Origin: Rhodosalinus sp041365695 | GTDB lineage: Bacteria; Pseudomonadota; Alphaproteobacteria; Rhodobacterales; Rhodobacteraceae | Direction of reading: 5' to 3' | Length of the DNA: 64,000 nt | NCBI RefSeq assembly: GCF_041365695.1 | Contig: NZ_JBGFSJ010000004.1 | Coordinates: 310,001-374,000 of the forward strand | Shown: piece by piece, positions 1 through 10,440 of the stretch | Layout: each line of letters begins with the position of its first letter | Position numbering within the stretch: position 1 is the stretch's first letter | Notes under the pieces: model-generated | Databases searched by the model: none | What the model was told of the DNA's origin: nothing | Seen by the model: only the letters and a program-made list of their open reading frames with translations | Made by a program: the position numbers and the translations under genes

Positions 1-473
1 AGATTGAGCTCGGTCGTGGTGCCGGTCTGGATGCAGACCGTCGCCCCGTCGAGTTCCATGGCAGAGGAAACGCCAAGCGCCCGCGGAACGATGAAGCCCT
101 GACCGTCATAGTAGTTGATGCCGGCGAACTCGAACTTGAGATCCACGTCGCGCGTGAAGGTCCAGGTGGTATTGCGCGCCAGCATGTCGATCTCGCCAGA
201 GGCGAGCGCGGTGAAGCGGGTCTTGCCGGTCGTCGGCACGAATTCGACCGCGGTCGGATCGCCGAGCACGGCGGCCGCAACAGCGCGGCACACGGCCACG
301 TCGAAGCCTTCCCACTCGCCGTTCGCGTCCGGCGCGGCAAACCCCGCGAGGCCCGTGGTCACACCGCAGTTCAGCGTGCCGCGCGCCTTGACGTCGTCCA
401 GCGTGGCGGCGGCCGAAGCCCCGGCTGCAAGGCCGGCAACGGTCAGCGCGCCGAGAAATACGGATTTCTGCAT
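1..473 (-). CDS. aapJ: General L-amino-acid ABC transporter substrate-binding protein (5' part; runs off window)
   Basis: Periplasmic binding protein that delivers amino acids to an ABC permease. The 157 visible residues begin with a signal peptide (MQKSVFLGALTVAGLAAGASA), followed by VKARGTLNCGVTTGL, GEWEGFDVAVCRAVAAAVLGD, and the ligand-site stretch ALASGEIDMLARNTTWTFTRD, then YYDGQGF. The paired Cys (CGV and VCRAV) and the NTTWT segment are typical of the AapJ/BztA family, whose members take glutamate, glutamine, aspartate and other L-amino acids. The gene continues past the left edge, so the permease and ATPase genes normally found next to it cannot be seen. The start ATG follows a purine-rich AGAGGTAAAT. 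Substrate range is inferred from the family. Confidence 0.9.
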   Translation of the reverse strand, partial: MQKSVFLGALTVAGLAAGASAAATLDDVKARGTLNCGVTTGLAGFAAPDANGEWEGFDVAVCRAVAAAVLGDPTAVEFVPTTGKTRFTALASGEIDMLARNTTWTFTRDVDLKFEFAGINYYDGQGFIVPRALGVSSAMELDGATVCIQTGTTTELN

Positions 474-677
474 ATTTACCTCTTCTGATAAGTCCGCCCT
501 GTTGTGCGGGTCGTCCGGCTCACAACGGCCGGGTTTCCTTTGCTGAAAGAGGCTGCCCCCCTTTCAATGGCAACGAGTTTGGTCGGATTCATCAACGAAG
601 GTCAAGGCAAACGTCAGAACTTCTGAACGATGGACGCCGAAGTCGGCATCCGGTCCGCCTCTTTTCGGGGCACCGGC

Positions 678-1391
678 TCAACCGGCGCGGGCAAGCTCGA
701 GAAAACGATGCGCTTCCAGAAGCTGGGCGCGCCTGGCGTCCGCCGCCGCGGCGGCTTCGGCATCCTCGCCCCATCGTTCCTGCTGCCAGGTTTCGTCGAT
801 GCGCGAGAGCGCCCAGACCCGTTCCGGCGTCACCTCTCTGGCCGAGGCGGCAAGGCCGAGGACCAGCGATCCGGAGATCGTAACCAGATCATGCAGCGCC
901 ACCAGCTCGAACGCGTCGTGGCGCTTCACCTCGCCGCGCAGCGCGGCGAGGCTCGCTTCGGGTTGGGCGACGTGCATCACGCCGGTCGCGGCGGAAAGCG
1001 GCGCGCCGAGGCGGGCGCGCGCCCAGTCGAGCATCGGATCCCAGCCCTCGGCCTGCCGTCTCGCCAGTTCCTCGGGCGTGTCGGCGCGATAACACAGAAG
1101 ATCGGTGGCGCCATACTCGCAAAGCATCGCGACGACCTCGGCGCGGTGCGGCACCACCCGGTCTATCGCGGAATTGGCGGCGCGCGTCACGGGCATCGCG
1201 CGCGGATTTATGACGTCGGACTGCGCCTCCCACTCCTCGGCCATCGCCTCGGCCAGCGCCGCGTTGGGCAGCACGAGCGGCGCCTTGGCCGGCGTCCGCA
1301 CGGGCCGGCCATCCAGCGTCACCTCGTAGCCCGCGTCGGTCGCGACCGCCTCGGCCCGCGTCCAGAATCGCTTCGCCGCCCAACCCGTCAT
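678..1391 (-). CDS. ATP12-family F1-ATPase assembly chaperone
   Basis: 237-residue protein matching the ATP12 family, which in mitochondria binds the F1 alpha subunit before hexamer assembly; alphaproteobacterial members are thought to do the same. Visible family features are WAAKRFW near the N-terminus, YEVTLDGRPVRTPAKAPLVLP, AEAMAEEWEAQ, INPRAMPVTRAANSAIDRV and CYRADTPEELARRQAEGWDP. I chose the MTGWAAK start because its ATG overlaps the TGA of the upstream HAD gene by four bases; an in-frame ATG four codons earlier also exists. It is the last gene of the crcB-rluC-HAD-ATP12 overlap chain. Function is from family knowledge. Confidence 0.88.
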   Translation of the reverse strand: MTGWAAKRFWTRAEAVATDAGYEVTLDGRPVRTPAKAPLVLPNAALAEAMAEEWEAQSDVINPRAMPVTRAANSAIDRVVPHRAEVVAMLCEYGATDLLCYRADTPEELARRQAEGWDPMLDWARARLGAPLSAATGVMHVAQPEASLAALRGEVKRHDAFELVALHDLVTISGSLVLGLAASAREVTPERVWALSRIDETWQQERWGEDAEAAAAADARRAQLLEAHRFLELARAG

Positions 1392-2068
1392 GCCGCCTCC
1401 CAAAGCGCGGAAATGGCGCGGGGCAGCTCGGAGAAACGGCCCACCACGTGATCCGCGGCACGAAGACGCACCGGGGCGTGGTAGCCCCAGCCCACGCCGA
1501 TCGCCCGCACGCCCGCGGCGCGCGCCATCTCCATGTCGTATTCCGTGTCGCCCACCATGACCGCGTCGCGCGGCGCGACACCCGTTTCGTCGAGCGCGGC
1601 GCGCAGCATCGACGGATGCGGCTTCGAGGGGTGGTGATCGGCCACCTGCCGCGTGACGAAGAAGGGCGCGAGGCGATGGGCCCCGAAGAGCACGTCGAGC
1701 CCGCGCGCCGACTTCCCCGTCGCCACCCCGAGAAGCGTGGCGGGCTCGCCGTGCAGCGCCTGAAGAGCCTCGCGCGCGCCCGGGTAAAGCGGCGAGGTCA
1801 TCGCCACGTCCTCTCGCGCGCGCTGACCCGCATAGGCCTCGCGGTACCAGCCCGCGAGGCGCGCATGATCCTGCGCCGAAAGGTCGGGCACGAGCCGCGC
1901 CATCGCCACCTCCAGCGACAGCCCGACGATGCCCAGCACCTCCTCACGCGGCGGGACGGGCAGCGCCGCCCGGCCGAAGGCCGCGTCCATCGCGGCGAGG
2001 ATGCCCGCCTGGCTGTCCACCAGCGTGCCGTCCACGTCGAAGACCACGAGGCGAAGCGGGGCGGTCAT
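1388..2068 (-). CDS. HAD-superfamily hydrolase, phosphoglycolate-phosphatase-like
   Basis: 226 residues. HAD motif I is FDVDGTLVDS with nucleophile Asp11 and acid/base Asp13. A helical cap follows. A Lys motif is in SKPHPSMLR, and motif IV is GDTEYDMEMARAAG, giving Mg2+ ligands. This is the Gph/PGP-like layout, so a small phosphoester such as 2-phosphoglycolate is a plausible substrate, but the sequence does not decide it. Its ATG overlaps the TGA of rluC and its TGA overlaps the ATG of the ATP12 gene, so translation is probably coupled on both sides. Confidence 0.88.
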   Translation of the reverse strand: MTAPLRLVVFDVDGTLVDSQAGILAAMDAAFGRAALPVPPREEVLGIVGLSLEVAMARLVPDLSAQDHARLAGWYREAYAGQRAREDVAMTSPLYPGAREALQALHGEPATLLGVATGKSARGLDVLFGAHRLAPFFVTRQVADHHPSKPHPSMLRAALDETGVAPRDAVMVGDTEYDMEMARAAGVRAIGVGWGYHAPVRLRAADHVVGRFSELPRAISALWEAA

Positions 2069-3108
2069 GCCGTCTCCTCGAAGGGGTCGGGGGGCGCGTC
2101 CGCTTCGGACCAGCCCAGCATCGACCAGGTGCGGCGCATGTGTTCGGGAAGCGGCGCCGTGATGGAGAGACGCGCGCCCGTCACCGGATGGGTGAGCGCG
2201 ATGGAGCGCGCGTGCAGGTGCAGCTTGCGGCTGACCTCGCCGCCGAGCTGCGCGCCCCAGCCGTCGCCCAGGTTCTCCTGCCCGCCGCCGCCATACTTGC
2301 CGTCACCCACGATCGGGTGGCCGAGTTCCGCCATGTGCGCCCGAAGCTGGTGCGTCCGCCCCGTGACAGGGACGAGCGCCACCCAGGCCGCGCGTTTGCC
2401 GAGCGCCTCGATCACGGCGTAATCCGTCGTGGCGCGCTTCGCGCCGGGCGTGGCGTCGATGTCGCCGGGATGCACGCAGCGCATCTTCTCGCCCTCACCC
2501 TTCGCGCCGTGCCCCGGCGCCTTCACGAGCCCGTAGGAAATCGTGCCCATGCGCGGCTGCGGCACGCCCGCCACCGCCGCCCAGTAGATCTTGCGCGCCT
2601 CGCGGGCACGGAACGCCGCGGTCAGTCCCGCGGCCACCGCGCGGCTGCGCGCCATCAGCAGCACCCCCGAGGTGTCCCGGTCCAGCCGGTGGACGAGGCG
2701 CGGTGCCTCGTCCGCGTCGAAGCGCAGCGCCTCGGCCAGCGCGTCGACGTGGCGGCGCTGCCCGCTGCCGCCCTGCACCGCAAGGCCCGGCGGCTTGTTG
2801 AGCGCGAGGATATGCGAGTCGCGCCAGATCACCGCCTCGCGGATCATGCGCGCGTCCGCCTGGGATATCTCGGGCGCGGGCGCGGGTGGCGGCGCACCGG
2901 GGTCGGGCAGCGGCGGGACCCGCACGCTCTGCCCGGCGGCGAGGCGGGTGGCCGCCTTCACACGGCCGCCGTCGACACGCAGTTCGCCCTTGCGGCACAT
3001 CTTCTCGATGCGGCCCTGCGTGACCTGCGGGAAATGCCGGCGAAGCCACCGGTCGACGCGCTGGTCGGCATCGCCGGGCGCGACGGTGATATGCTGAACG
3101 CCGCTCAC
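2065..3108 (-). CDS. rluC: RluA-family 23S rRNA pseudouridine synthase (RluC-like)
   Basis: 347 residues. An N-terminal S4 RNA-binding domain (about residues 12-65; QRVDRWLRRHFPQVTQGRIEKMCRKG) precedes a catalytic domain with ILALNKPPGLAVQGG and the signature HRLDRDTSGVLL, in which Asp143 is the catalytic aspartate. VTGRTHQLRAHMAELGHPIVGD is the conserved C-terminal block. RluC-type enzymes modify 23S rRNA U955/U2504/U2580 in E. coli; the exact target here is inferred. I place the start at a GTG that overlaps the crcB stop as GTGA, rather than at an ATG eight codons upstream inside crcB. Confidence 0.88.
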   Translation of the reverse strand: MSGVQHITVAPGDADQRVDRWLRRHFPQVTQGRIEKMCRKGELRVDGGRVKAATRLAAGQSVRVPPLPDPGAPPPAPAPEISQADARMIREAVIWRDSHILALNKPPGLAVQGGSGQRRHVDALAEALRFDADEAPRLVHRLDRDTSGVLLMARSRAVAAGLTAAFRAREARKIYWAAVAGVPQPRMGTISYGLVKAPGHGAKGEGEKMRCVHPGDIDATPGAKRATTDYAVIEALGKRAAWVALVPVTGRTHQLRAHMAELGHPIVGDGKYGGGGQENLGDGWGAQLGGEVSRKLHLHARSIALTHPVTGARLSITAPLPEHMRRTWSMLGWSEADAPPDPFEETA

Positions 3109-3482
3109 GCGAGCACCCCCCGCGCGGCCCATGCCCCGGCGACGATCGCGCCGAGCGACAGCGTGACCGACCCCGCGACATAGGCCAGCGCCGTGCCCGT
3201 CTCGCCCCGTTCCCAGAGCGTCAGCGCGTCGAGCGAAAATGCCGAGAAGGTCGTGAAGCCGCCAAGCACGCCCGTCACGACGAAGGGCGCGATGCGGGTG
3301 GCCGGGAGGTTGGCGAGCACGATGACGAGGACCCCCATGAAAAACGACCCCAGGACATTCACCGCGAGCGTGCCCCAGGGAAAGCCCGTGCCGAACAACC
3401 GCATCGCAGCGAGGACGGTAAGATACCGCGCCGCGGCCCCCACCGCGCCGCCAAGCGCGACCTGCATCAGCGTCAGCATCAT
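3105..3482 (-). CDS. crcB: Fluoride channel CrcB/Fluc
   Basis: 125-residue, four-helix inner-membrane protein that exports fluoride as an antiparallel dimer. Family signatures are visible in order: GGAVGAAARYL near the N-terminus, GTLAVNVLGSFFMG in helix 2, and TGVLGGFTTFSAFSLD, the region that lines the fluoride pore and holds the central Na+ site. Length is normal for the family. It is first in the chain crcB-rluC-HAD-ATP12, each pair overlapping by four bases. Two adjacent ATG codons could start it. No fluoride riboswitch is recognisable in the 64 bases upstream. Confidence 0.93.
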   Translation of the reverse strand: MMLTLMQVALGGAVGAAARYLTVLAAMRLFGTGFPWGTLAVNVLGSFFMGVLVIVLANLPATRIAPFVVTGVLGGFTTFSAFSLDALTLWERGETGTALAYVAGSVTLSLGAIVAGAWAARGVLA

Positions 3483-3546
3483 GGGCGGTCTGTCGCGCGG
3501 CGTCCCGCCCTTGTCAAGCGCCCGCGGCGGGCGGCCTCGCGCGCGC

Positions 3547-4881
3547 TCACGCCTCGCCCGCGCGCCTGGCACGCAGCCGCTCGAACCAGTCGAGCCGCTT
3601 GCCGAGCTCGCGTTCGAAGCCGCGCTCCACGGGGGCGTAGAACGCCTCCCGCTCCATCTCGTCGGGGAAGTAGTCCTGGCCCGAAAAGGCATCCTCGGCA
3701 TCGTGGTCGTAGGCGTAGCCCGCCCCGTAGCCCTGCTCGCGCATGAGCTTCGTGGGCGCGTTCAGGATGTGCTTGGGCGGGGGCGCCGAGCCGGTGGACT
3801 TCGCGGCGCGCCGCGCGGCCTTGTAGGCGCTGTAGGCCGCATTCGACTTGGGCGCGAGGGCGAGATAGAGCACGGCCTGCGCAAGCGCCAGCTCGCCCTC
3901 GGGGCTGCCGAGGCGCTCGTAGGTCTCCCACCCCTGCAGGCAGACCGCCTGGGCCTGCGGATCGGCGAGGCCGATGTCCTCCACGGCCATCCGCGTGATC
4001 CGCCGCGCGAGGTAGCGCGGGTCCTCGCCGCCCTCGAGCATCCGCGCGAGCCAGTAGAGCGCTGCGTCGGGATCTGACCCGCGTACCGACTTGTGCAGCG
4101 CCGAGATCAGGTTGTAATGCGCCTCGCCCGACTTGTCGTATTGCGCGGCCCGCCGGGCGAGCCGGTCGGCGAGCGCCTGCGCGTCGAGCTTGCCCTCGAC
4201 CTTCCACGCCATCACCTGTTCGATGAGGTTGAGGGCGGCGCGCCCGTCGCCGTCGGCCATCTCGAGCAGCGCCTCGCGTGCGGGCCCGTCGAGCGGCAGC
4301 GCGCGGCCGAGCACCGTCTCCGCGCGTTGCGCGAGGCGCTCCAGGTCGGCGAGCGAAAGCCGTTCTAGCACCAGAACCTGCGCGCGCGACAGAAGCGCGG
4401 CGTTGAGCTCGAAGCTCGGATTCTCGGTCGTCGCGCCGACCAGCAGGATGGTGCCGTCCTCCATGTGCGGCAGAAAGCTGTCCTGCTGCGCCTTGTTGAA
4501 GCGGTGGATCTCGTCGACGAACAGAAGCGTGCGGCGCCCGCGCGCCTTCGCGGCCTCGAAAACCTTCCTGAGCTCCGCCACCCCGGTGAAGATCGCGCTG
4601 ATCTGCACGAATTCCAGATCGGTCTCGGAGGCCAGAAGCCGGGCGATGGTGGTCTTGCCGACGCCGGGCGGCCCCCAGAGGACCAGGGACGACAGGCTTG
4701 CCGCCTTCAGCATCGCGCCGAGCGGCGCCTCGGGGCCAAGGATCTGGTCCTGCCCGATCACCTCCGAAAGGCGGGCGGGCCGCATCCGGTCGGCAAGGGG
4801 CCGGCCCGCACCAGTCCCACCGGCCGTGTTTTCCCCCGTCCCGGCGTCGGACCCGGGAGAACTGTCGAAGAGGTCACCCAT
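3547..4881 (-). CDS. rarA: Replication-associated recombination protein A (RarA/MgsA), AAA+ ATPase
   Basis: 444-residue AAA+ ATPase related to clamp-loader subunits and eukaryotic WRNIP1, acting at stalled replication forks. Walker A is GPPGVGKTTIA (residues 70-80), Walker B is LLFVDEIHRFNK (DEIH 123-126), sensor 1 is GATTENPSFELN. The C-terminal tetramerisation region holds ISALHKSVRGSDPDAALYWLARML and AYKAARRAAKSTGSAPPPKHI. I chose the MGDLFDSS start because the family begins with a short loose N-terminus; the reading frame stays open further upstream. It ends 64 bases before crcB on the same strand. Confidence 0.93.
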   Translation of the reverse strand: MGDLFDSSPGSDAGTGENTAGGTGAGRPLADRMRPARLSEVIGQDQILGPEAPLGAMLKAASLSSLVLWGPPGVGKTTIARLLASETDLEFVQISAIFTGVAELRKVFEAAKARGRRTLLFVDEIHRFNKAQQDSFLPHMEDGTILLVGATTENPSFELNAALLSRAQVLVLERLSLADLERLAQRAETVLGRALPLDGPAREALLEMADGDGRAALNLIEQVMAWKVEGKLDAQALADRLARRAAQYDKSGEAHYNLISALHKSVRGSDPDAALYWLARMLEGGEDPRYLARRITRMAVEDIGLADPQAQAVCLQGWETYERLGSPEGELALAQAVLYLALAPKSNAAYSAYKAARRAAKSTGSAPPPKHILNAPTKLMREQGYGAGYAYDHDAEDAFSGQDYFPDEMEREAFYAPVERGFERELGKRLDWFERLRARRAGEA

Positions 4882-5083
4882 GCCGGTCAGGCCCCGAAGC
4901 ACCGGCGCGATGCCGGGCGCCCGGGTTTCCGCGCGGCGGCGCGACACCGCGCGGGACGGCCCGAGACCCGGCCTGCATCCCGATTACGAGCCGGAACGGG
5001 GCGCGCCGGGGCGGAAAATGCTGTGGATATGGTCGGTCGGGGCGTCACGCCCTCGATATGCGCGCGCTTCCGGCCCGATGCAA

Positions 5084-5109
5084 GCGGCCCCGCCACCCGG
5101 CGAGGCCGC
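5084..5109 (-). terminator. Hairpin behind rplQ, possible end of the ribosomal superoperon
   Basis: An 11-base stem with one central mismatch and a four-base loop lies 15 bases past the rplQ stop on the minus strand. It has no clear U-run after it, so it could be a stabilising 3' hairpin rather than an efficient intrinsic terminator. Confidence 0.4.
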
Positions 5110-5123
5110 GGCATCGTCCGGGC

Positions 5124-5543
5124 TCAGTCCTCGACGGCCTCTTCGGCGGCGAGGCGGGCGCGGTCGGCCGCGCCCTTGGCGTCGGGATCGCGGTCGACGA
5201 GTTCGACGATCGCCATCGGCGCCATGTCGCCGTAGCGGAAGCCCGCCTTCAGAACGCGGACATACCCGCCCTGCCGCTCCTGGTAGCGGGGGCCGAGCAC
5301 GTCGAAGAGCTTGGCGACGAGCGCCTCCTGCTTCAGCCGTGCGGCGGCCTGGCGGCGGGCATGAAGGTCGCCGCGCTTGGCCAGCGTGATGAGCTTGTCG
5401 GCCACGCGCTTCAGCTCCTTGGCCTTGGGCAGCGTGGTCTTGATCTGTTCATGCTCGATGAGCGAGCCCGCCATGTTCGCCCAGAGCGCCTTGCGGTGCT
5501 CGTGGGTGCGGTTCAGGCGGCGGTAGCCTCTCGCGTGACGCAT
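5124..5543 (-). CDS. rplQ: 50S ribosomal protein L17
   Basis: 139 residues. The N-terminal 120 residues match bacterial L17 closely (MRHARGYRRLNRTHEHRKAL, ANMAGSLIEHEQIKTTLPKAKELKRVADKLITLAK, RQGGYVRVLKAGFRYGDMAPMAIVELVDRD). An acidic, alanine-rich tail of about 20 residues follows, as is usual in Alphaproteobacteria. L17 sits near the peptide exit region of the 50S subunit. It is the last gene of the superoperon, directly after rpoA, the standard alpha-operon order. Confidence 0.97.
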   Translation of the reverse strand: MRHARGYRRLNRTHEHRKALWANMAGSLIEHEQIKTTLPKAKELKRVADKLITLAKRGDLHARRQAAARLKQEALVAKLFDVLGPRYQERQGGYVRVLKAGFRYGDMAPMAIVELVDRDPDAKGAADRARLAAEEAVED

Positions 5544-5655
5544 CGGTTCGGTCCTTTCGCTTTGTGCTTTGTCCGGGGCCCCATGCGTACGGGGCCCTCA
5601 CCTTGGGGCGGGATTGCCCTTGTCCGGGCCGGCGGGCGGCGGGCGCCTGCGGACC

Positions 5656-6672
5656 TCAGAACGACTCCTCGAACTTCTTGGCGAGTTCCTCGATGTTGTC
5701 GGGCGGCCAGTCGTCGACGTCCATCCCGAGATGCAGGCCCATGCCCGAGAGCACTTCCTTGATCTCGTTGAGCGACTTGCGGCCGAAGTTCGGCGTGCGC
5801 AGCATCTCGGCCTCGGTCTTCTGGATCAGGTCGCCGATATAGACGATGTTGTCGTTCTTGAGGCAGTTGGCGGAGCGCACGGACAGCTCGAGTTCGTCGA
5901 CCTTCTTGAGCAGGAGCGGGTTGAACTCCAGCCCCTCCTCGTCGGATTCGCGGCCGGCGGATTCGGGCTCGTCGAAGTTGACGAAGATCGACAGCTGGTC
6001 CTGGATGATGCGCGCGGCGTAGGCCACGGCGTCCTCGGGGGTGACCGAGCCGTCCGTTTCCAGCTTCAGCGTCAGCTTGTCGTAGTCCAGCACCTGCCCT
6101 TCGCGCGTGGGCTGCACGTCATAGGCGACCTTCTTGACCGGCGAGTAGATCGCGTCGATCGGAATGAGGCCGATCGGCGCGTCCTCGGGCTTGTTCCGGT
6201 CCGCCGGCACGTAGCCCTTTCCGGTGTTGACGGTCAGTTCCATGTAGACGCCGCCACCGCTGTCGAGGTGGCAGATCACGTGATCCTTGTTGAGCACCTC
6301 GATCCCGGCGCTGTCCACGATGTCGCCTGCGGTGACGACGCCGGGGCCCTTGGCCTCGATCGTCAGCCGCTTCGGCCCCTCGACCTCCATGCGCAGCGCG
6401 ACGCCCTTCAGGTTGAGAACGATGTCGGTCACGTCCTCGCGCACGCCCGCGACCGAGGAAAACTCGTGCAGGACGTTGTCGATCTGCACGGAGGTGATCG
6501 CCGCGCCCTGAAGCGACGACATCAGAACCCGGCGCAGTGCGTTTCCGAGCGTGAGGCCGAAGCCACGCTCCAGCGGCTCTGCGACCACCACGGCCTGCCG
6601 GGCGGGATCGTTGCCTGGCTTGATCTCCAGCTGGGGGGGTTTGATCAGCTCGGCCCAGTTCTTGTGGATCAT
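5656..6672 (-). CDS. rpoA: DNA-directed RNA polymerase subunit alpha
   Basis: 338 residues. The N-terminal assembly domain (about 1-235) contains EPLERGFGLTLGNALRRVLMSSL, the dimer interface block. After a flexible linker, the C-terminal domain (about 255-325) has VRSANCLKNDNIVYIGDLI and TPNFGRKSLNEIKEVL, which contact UP-element DNA and activators. I took the MIHKNWAELIKPPQLE start, the usual alphaproteobacterial N-terminus, rather than the upstream in-frame ATG. It lies between rpsK and rplQ, with 119 and 112 bases of spacer holding GC-rich inverted repeats. Confidence 0.97.
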   Translation of the reverse strand: MIHKNWAELIKPPQLEIKPGNDPARQAVVVAEPLERGFGLTLGNALRRVLMSSLQGAAITSVQIDNVLHEFSSVAGVREDVTDIVLNLKGVALRMEVEGPKRLTIEAKGPGVVTAGDIVDSAGIEVLNKDHVICHLDSGGGVYMELTVNTGKGYVPADRNKPEDAPIGLIPIDAIYSPVKKVAYDVQPTREGQVLDYDKLTLKLETDGSVTPEDAVAYAARIIQDQLSIFVNFDEPESAGRESDEEGLEFNPLLLKKVDELELSVRSANCLKNDNIVYIGDLIQKTEAEMLRTPNFGRKSLNEIKEVLSGMGLHLGMDVDDWPPDNIEELAKKFEESF

Positions 6673-6791
6673 GCGGTTCTCCTCAATTCCTGTCCGGGCC
6701 CCATGTCCGAAGGCCCGAACGCCCGAGGTTAAAATGACGTGGCGAGGCCGCACGACTGATGCGCGCGGCCCCGCGAAAAAGCGGCGATCCC

Positions 6792-7184
6792 TCAGACGCG
6801 GCGGCGCTTCGGCGGGCGGCAGCCGTTGTGCGCGATGGGCGTCACGTCGCGGATGGACGTGATGTTGAAGCCGATCGCGGCCAGCGCGCGCAGCGCCGAT
6901 TCACGGCCGGAGCCGGGGCCCTGCACTTCCACCTCGAGGGTGCGCATGCCGTGCTCCTGCGCCTTGCGGCCCGCATCTTCGGCAGCCATCTGTGCGGCAT
7001 AGGGCGTGGACTTGCGCGAGCCCTTGAAACCCATCGTGCCGGCCGAGGACCACGCGATCGCGTTGCCCTGCACGTCCGAGATCAGGATCTTGGTGTTGTT
7101 GAAAGAAGAGTTCACATGCGCCACGCCGGTGGCGATGTTCTTGGAGACCTTGCGCTTGCCTGTGCGGCGGGTATCGCGTGCCAT
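6792..7184 (-). CDS. rpsK: 30S ribosomal protein S11
   Basis: 130 residues. Conserved blocks: GVAHVNSSFNNTKILISDVQGNAIAWSSAGTMGFKGSRKSTPYAAQMAAEDAG is present in full, and the C-terminus is ITSIRDVTPIAHNGCRPPKRRRV, the signature tail that binds 16S rRNA on the 30S platform. Length is standard. It follows rpsM by 15 bases and precedes rpoA. Confidence 0.98.
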   Translation of the reverse strand: MARDTRRTGKRKVSKNIATGVAHVNSSFNNTKILISDVQGNAIAWSSAGTMGFKGSRKSTPYAAQMAAEDAGRKAQEHGMRTLEVEVQGPGSGRESALRALAAIGFNITSIRDVTPIAHNGCRPPKRRRV

Positions 7185-7199
7185 CTGTCCTGCCCTCCC

Positions 7200-7568
<369 letters not shown>

Positions 7569-7623
7569 GTGTCCGTCCTTTCGTTGCGGTTCCGTAACTC
7601 CAGAACCTTTTTTCACAGCACTC

Positions 7624-7660
7624 GGCCCGCGGCTTTTGCCGACGGGCCGACGCGAAGAGG
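7624..7660 (-). repeat. Hairpin between adk and rpsM
   Basis: In the 157-base adk-rpsM spacer, arms TCGGCCCG and CGGGCCGA enclose a smaller TCGGC/GCCG stem around AAAA. On the transcribed (minus) strand it is followed by purines, not a U-run, so it is not an intrinsic terminator. It could protect or process mRNA, or regulate rpsM translation. Confidence 0.5.
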
Positions 7661-7725
7661 TGATCGTTGCAAACAGCCGGGACGACACCCGGCATGCAAA
7701 ATGATTCTCGGTCGAGAGCGTTCGG

Positions 7726-8402
7726 TTAAGAGACTTCGGACCGAGGGTCAACCCCCGCCCCGGCGCGGCCCAGGACATCGGCGATCTCGGCCTGGACCTC
7801 GGCGATGTCGCCCAGACCGTCGATGCGGTGCAGGAGGTCCTTGGCATAGTAGTAGCCGATGAGCGGCGAGGTCTTCTTGTAGTATTCCATCAGTCGCTGG
7901 CGCAGGCTGTCCTCGTTGTCGTCGGCGCGCCGCTTGAACTCCGTTCCGCCGCAGACGGCGCATTTTCCGTCCTCCGGGATCGGCTTGCTGATGTCGTTGT
8001 AGACTTCGCCGCAGGAGGCACAGGTGGAGCGCGCCGTGATGCGCTCGATCAGCGCCTCGTCGTCCACCTGCATCTCGATGACCGCGTCGAGGCCTTGCCC
8101 CGTCTCCTCGAGCAAATCCCCGAGCGCGTCGGCCTGCGCGAGGGTGCGCGGGAACCCGTCGAAGATGAACCCCGGCGCCTCGGTCCCCTCCAGCTTTTCC
8201 CGGATGAGCCCGATCACGATCTCGTCGGTGACCAGTTCGCCGCGGTCCATCACCTCTGCGACCCGGCGCCCCATCTCCGTCCCGGAACTGCGCGCCTCGC
8301 GGAGCATGTCACCGGTCGAGAGCTGCACCATGCCGCGGGTCTCCACGAGATGGCGCGCCTGTGTGCCCTTGCCTGCTCCGGGTGGTCCGAGAAGTATGAT
8401 GT

Positions 8403-8406
<4 letters not shown>
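7726..8406 (-). CDS. adk: Adenylate kinase, zinc-lid type
   Basis: 226 residues. Converts ATP + AMP to 2 ADP. P-loop GPPGAGKGT (7-15), AMP site STGDMLREA, and GFIFDGFPRTLAQA are canonical. The lid carries four cysteines, Cys129/Cys132 and Cys149/Cys152 in CASC and CAVC, which should bind structural zinc, unlike the E. coli lid. Its ATG overlaps the secY TGA by four bases. This secY-adk-rpsM order is common in bacteria. Confidence 0.97.
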
Positions 8407-9767
<1,361 letters not shown>

Positions 9768-9873
9768 GCGGATCCCCATGTCAGGGCACCGCCGCCCAAA
9801 GCGTTTTCCAGCTCGGGCGGCGGTACGGAAAACTTCGGGTTATGTAATGGGCGCCGCGAGGCGCCACAACCCG

Positions 9874-10347
9874 TTATTCGGTCGCGGCGGGTGCCTGCAG
9901 CGTGACCGACCCGCCCGCGCCTTCCACGGCGGCGACCGCGGAGCGCGAGGCACCCGTCACCTGAAGCTCGAGCCTGGCGGTCAGGTCACCCTTGGCCAGC
10001 ACGCGGACGCCGTCGAGCTTGCGCCGTACGAGGCCGGACGCGACGAGCGCGTCCTCGGTCACCGGCTGTCCGGCGTCGATCTTGCCCGCATCGACGAATT
10101 GCTGGATCGCGCCCAGGTTGACCACGGCGAAGCGCTTGCGGTTGGGCGCGGTGAAGCCACGCTTCGGCAGGCGCTGGTAGATCGGCATCTGCCCGCCCTC
10201 GAAGCCCTTGACGGCCACGCCGGAGCGGGATTTCTGGCCCTTGATGCCGCGGCCGGCGGTCTTGCCCTTGCCCGAGCCCGGGCCGCGCCCGACGCGCTTC
10301 TTGTTGTGCAGAGCGCCGGGATTATCGCGCAGTTCGTTCAGTTTCAT
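9874..10347 (-). CDS. rplO: 50S ribosomal protein L15
   Basis: 157 residues. N-terminal MKLNELRDNPGALHNKKRVGRGPGSGKGKTAGRGIKGQKSRSG and the block FEGGQMPIYQRLPKRGF are diagnostic. The C-terminus ends with VEGAGGSVTLQAPAATE, slightly longer than in E. coli. L15 is a late-assembly 50S protein. It sits between rpmD and secY in the spc order; its 5' side holds two tandem hairpins. Confidence 0.97.
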   Translation of the reverse strand: MKLNELRDNPGALHNKKRVGRGPGSGKGKTAGRGIKGQKSRSGVAVKGFEGGQMPIYQRLPKRGFTAPNRKRFAVVNLGAIQQFVDAGKIDAGQPVTEDALVASGLVRRKLDGVRVLAKGDLTARLELQVTGASRSAVAAVEGAGGSVTLQAPAATE

Positions 10348-10440
10348 GTCGCTTCTCCTTGGCCGGAACACCTCCCCGAAGCGCGGCGGGAGGGACACGG
10401 CATCAGCTGTTTCAGAGGGCCCGGCCTGTTTCGGCGCGAG

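Noticed and set aside
3483..3546. Possible fluoride riboswitch before crcB
   Set aside because: Only 64 bases are available and no fluoride-aptamer hallmarks are visible.
7624..7660. Hairpin between adk and rpsM as an intrinsic terminator
   Set aside because: Stem is good but followed by purines rather than a U-run on the transcribed strand.
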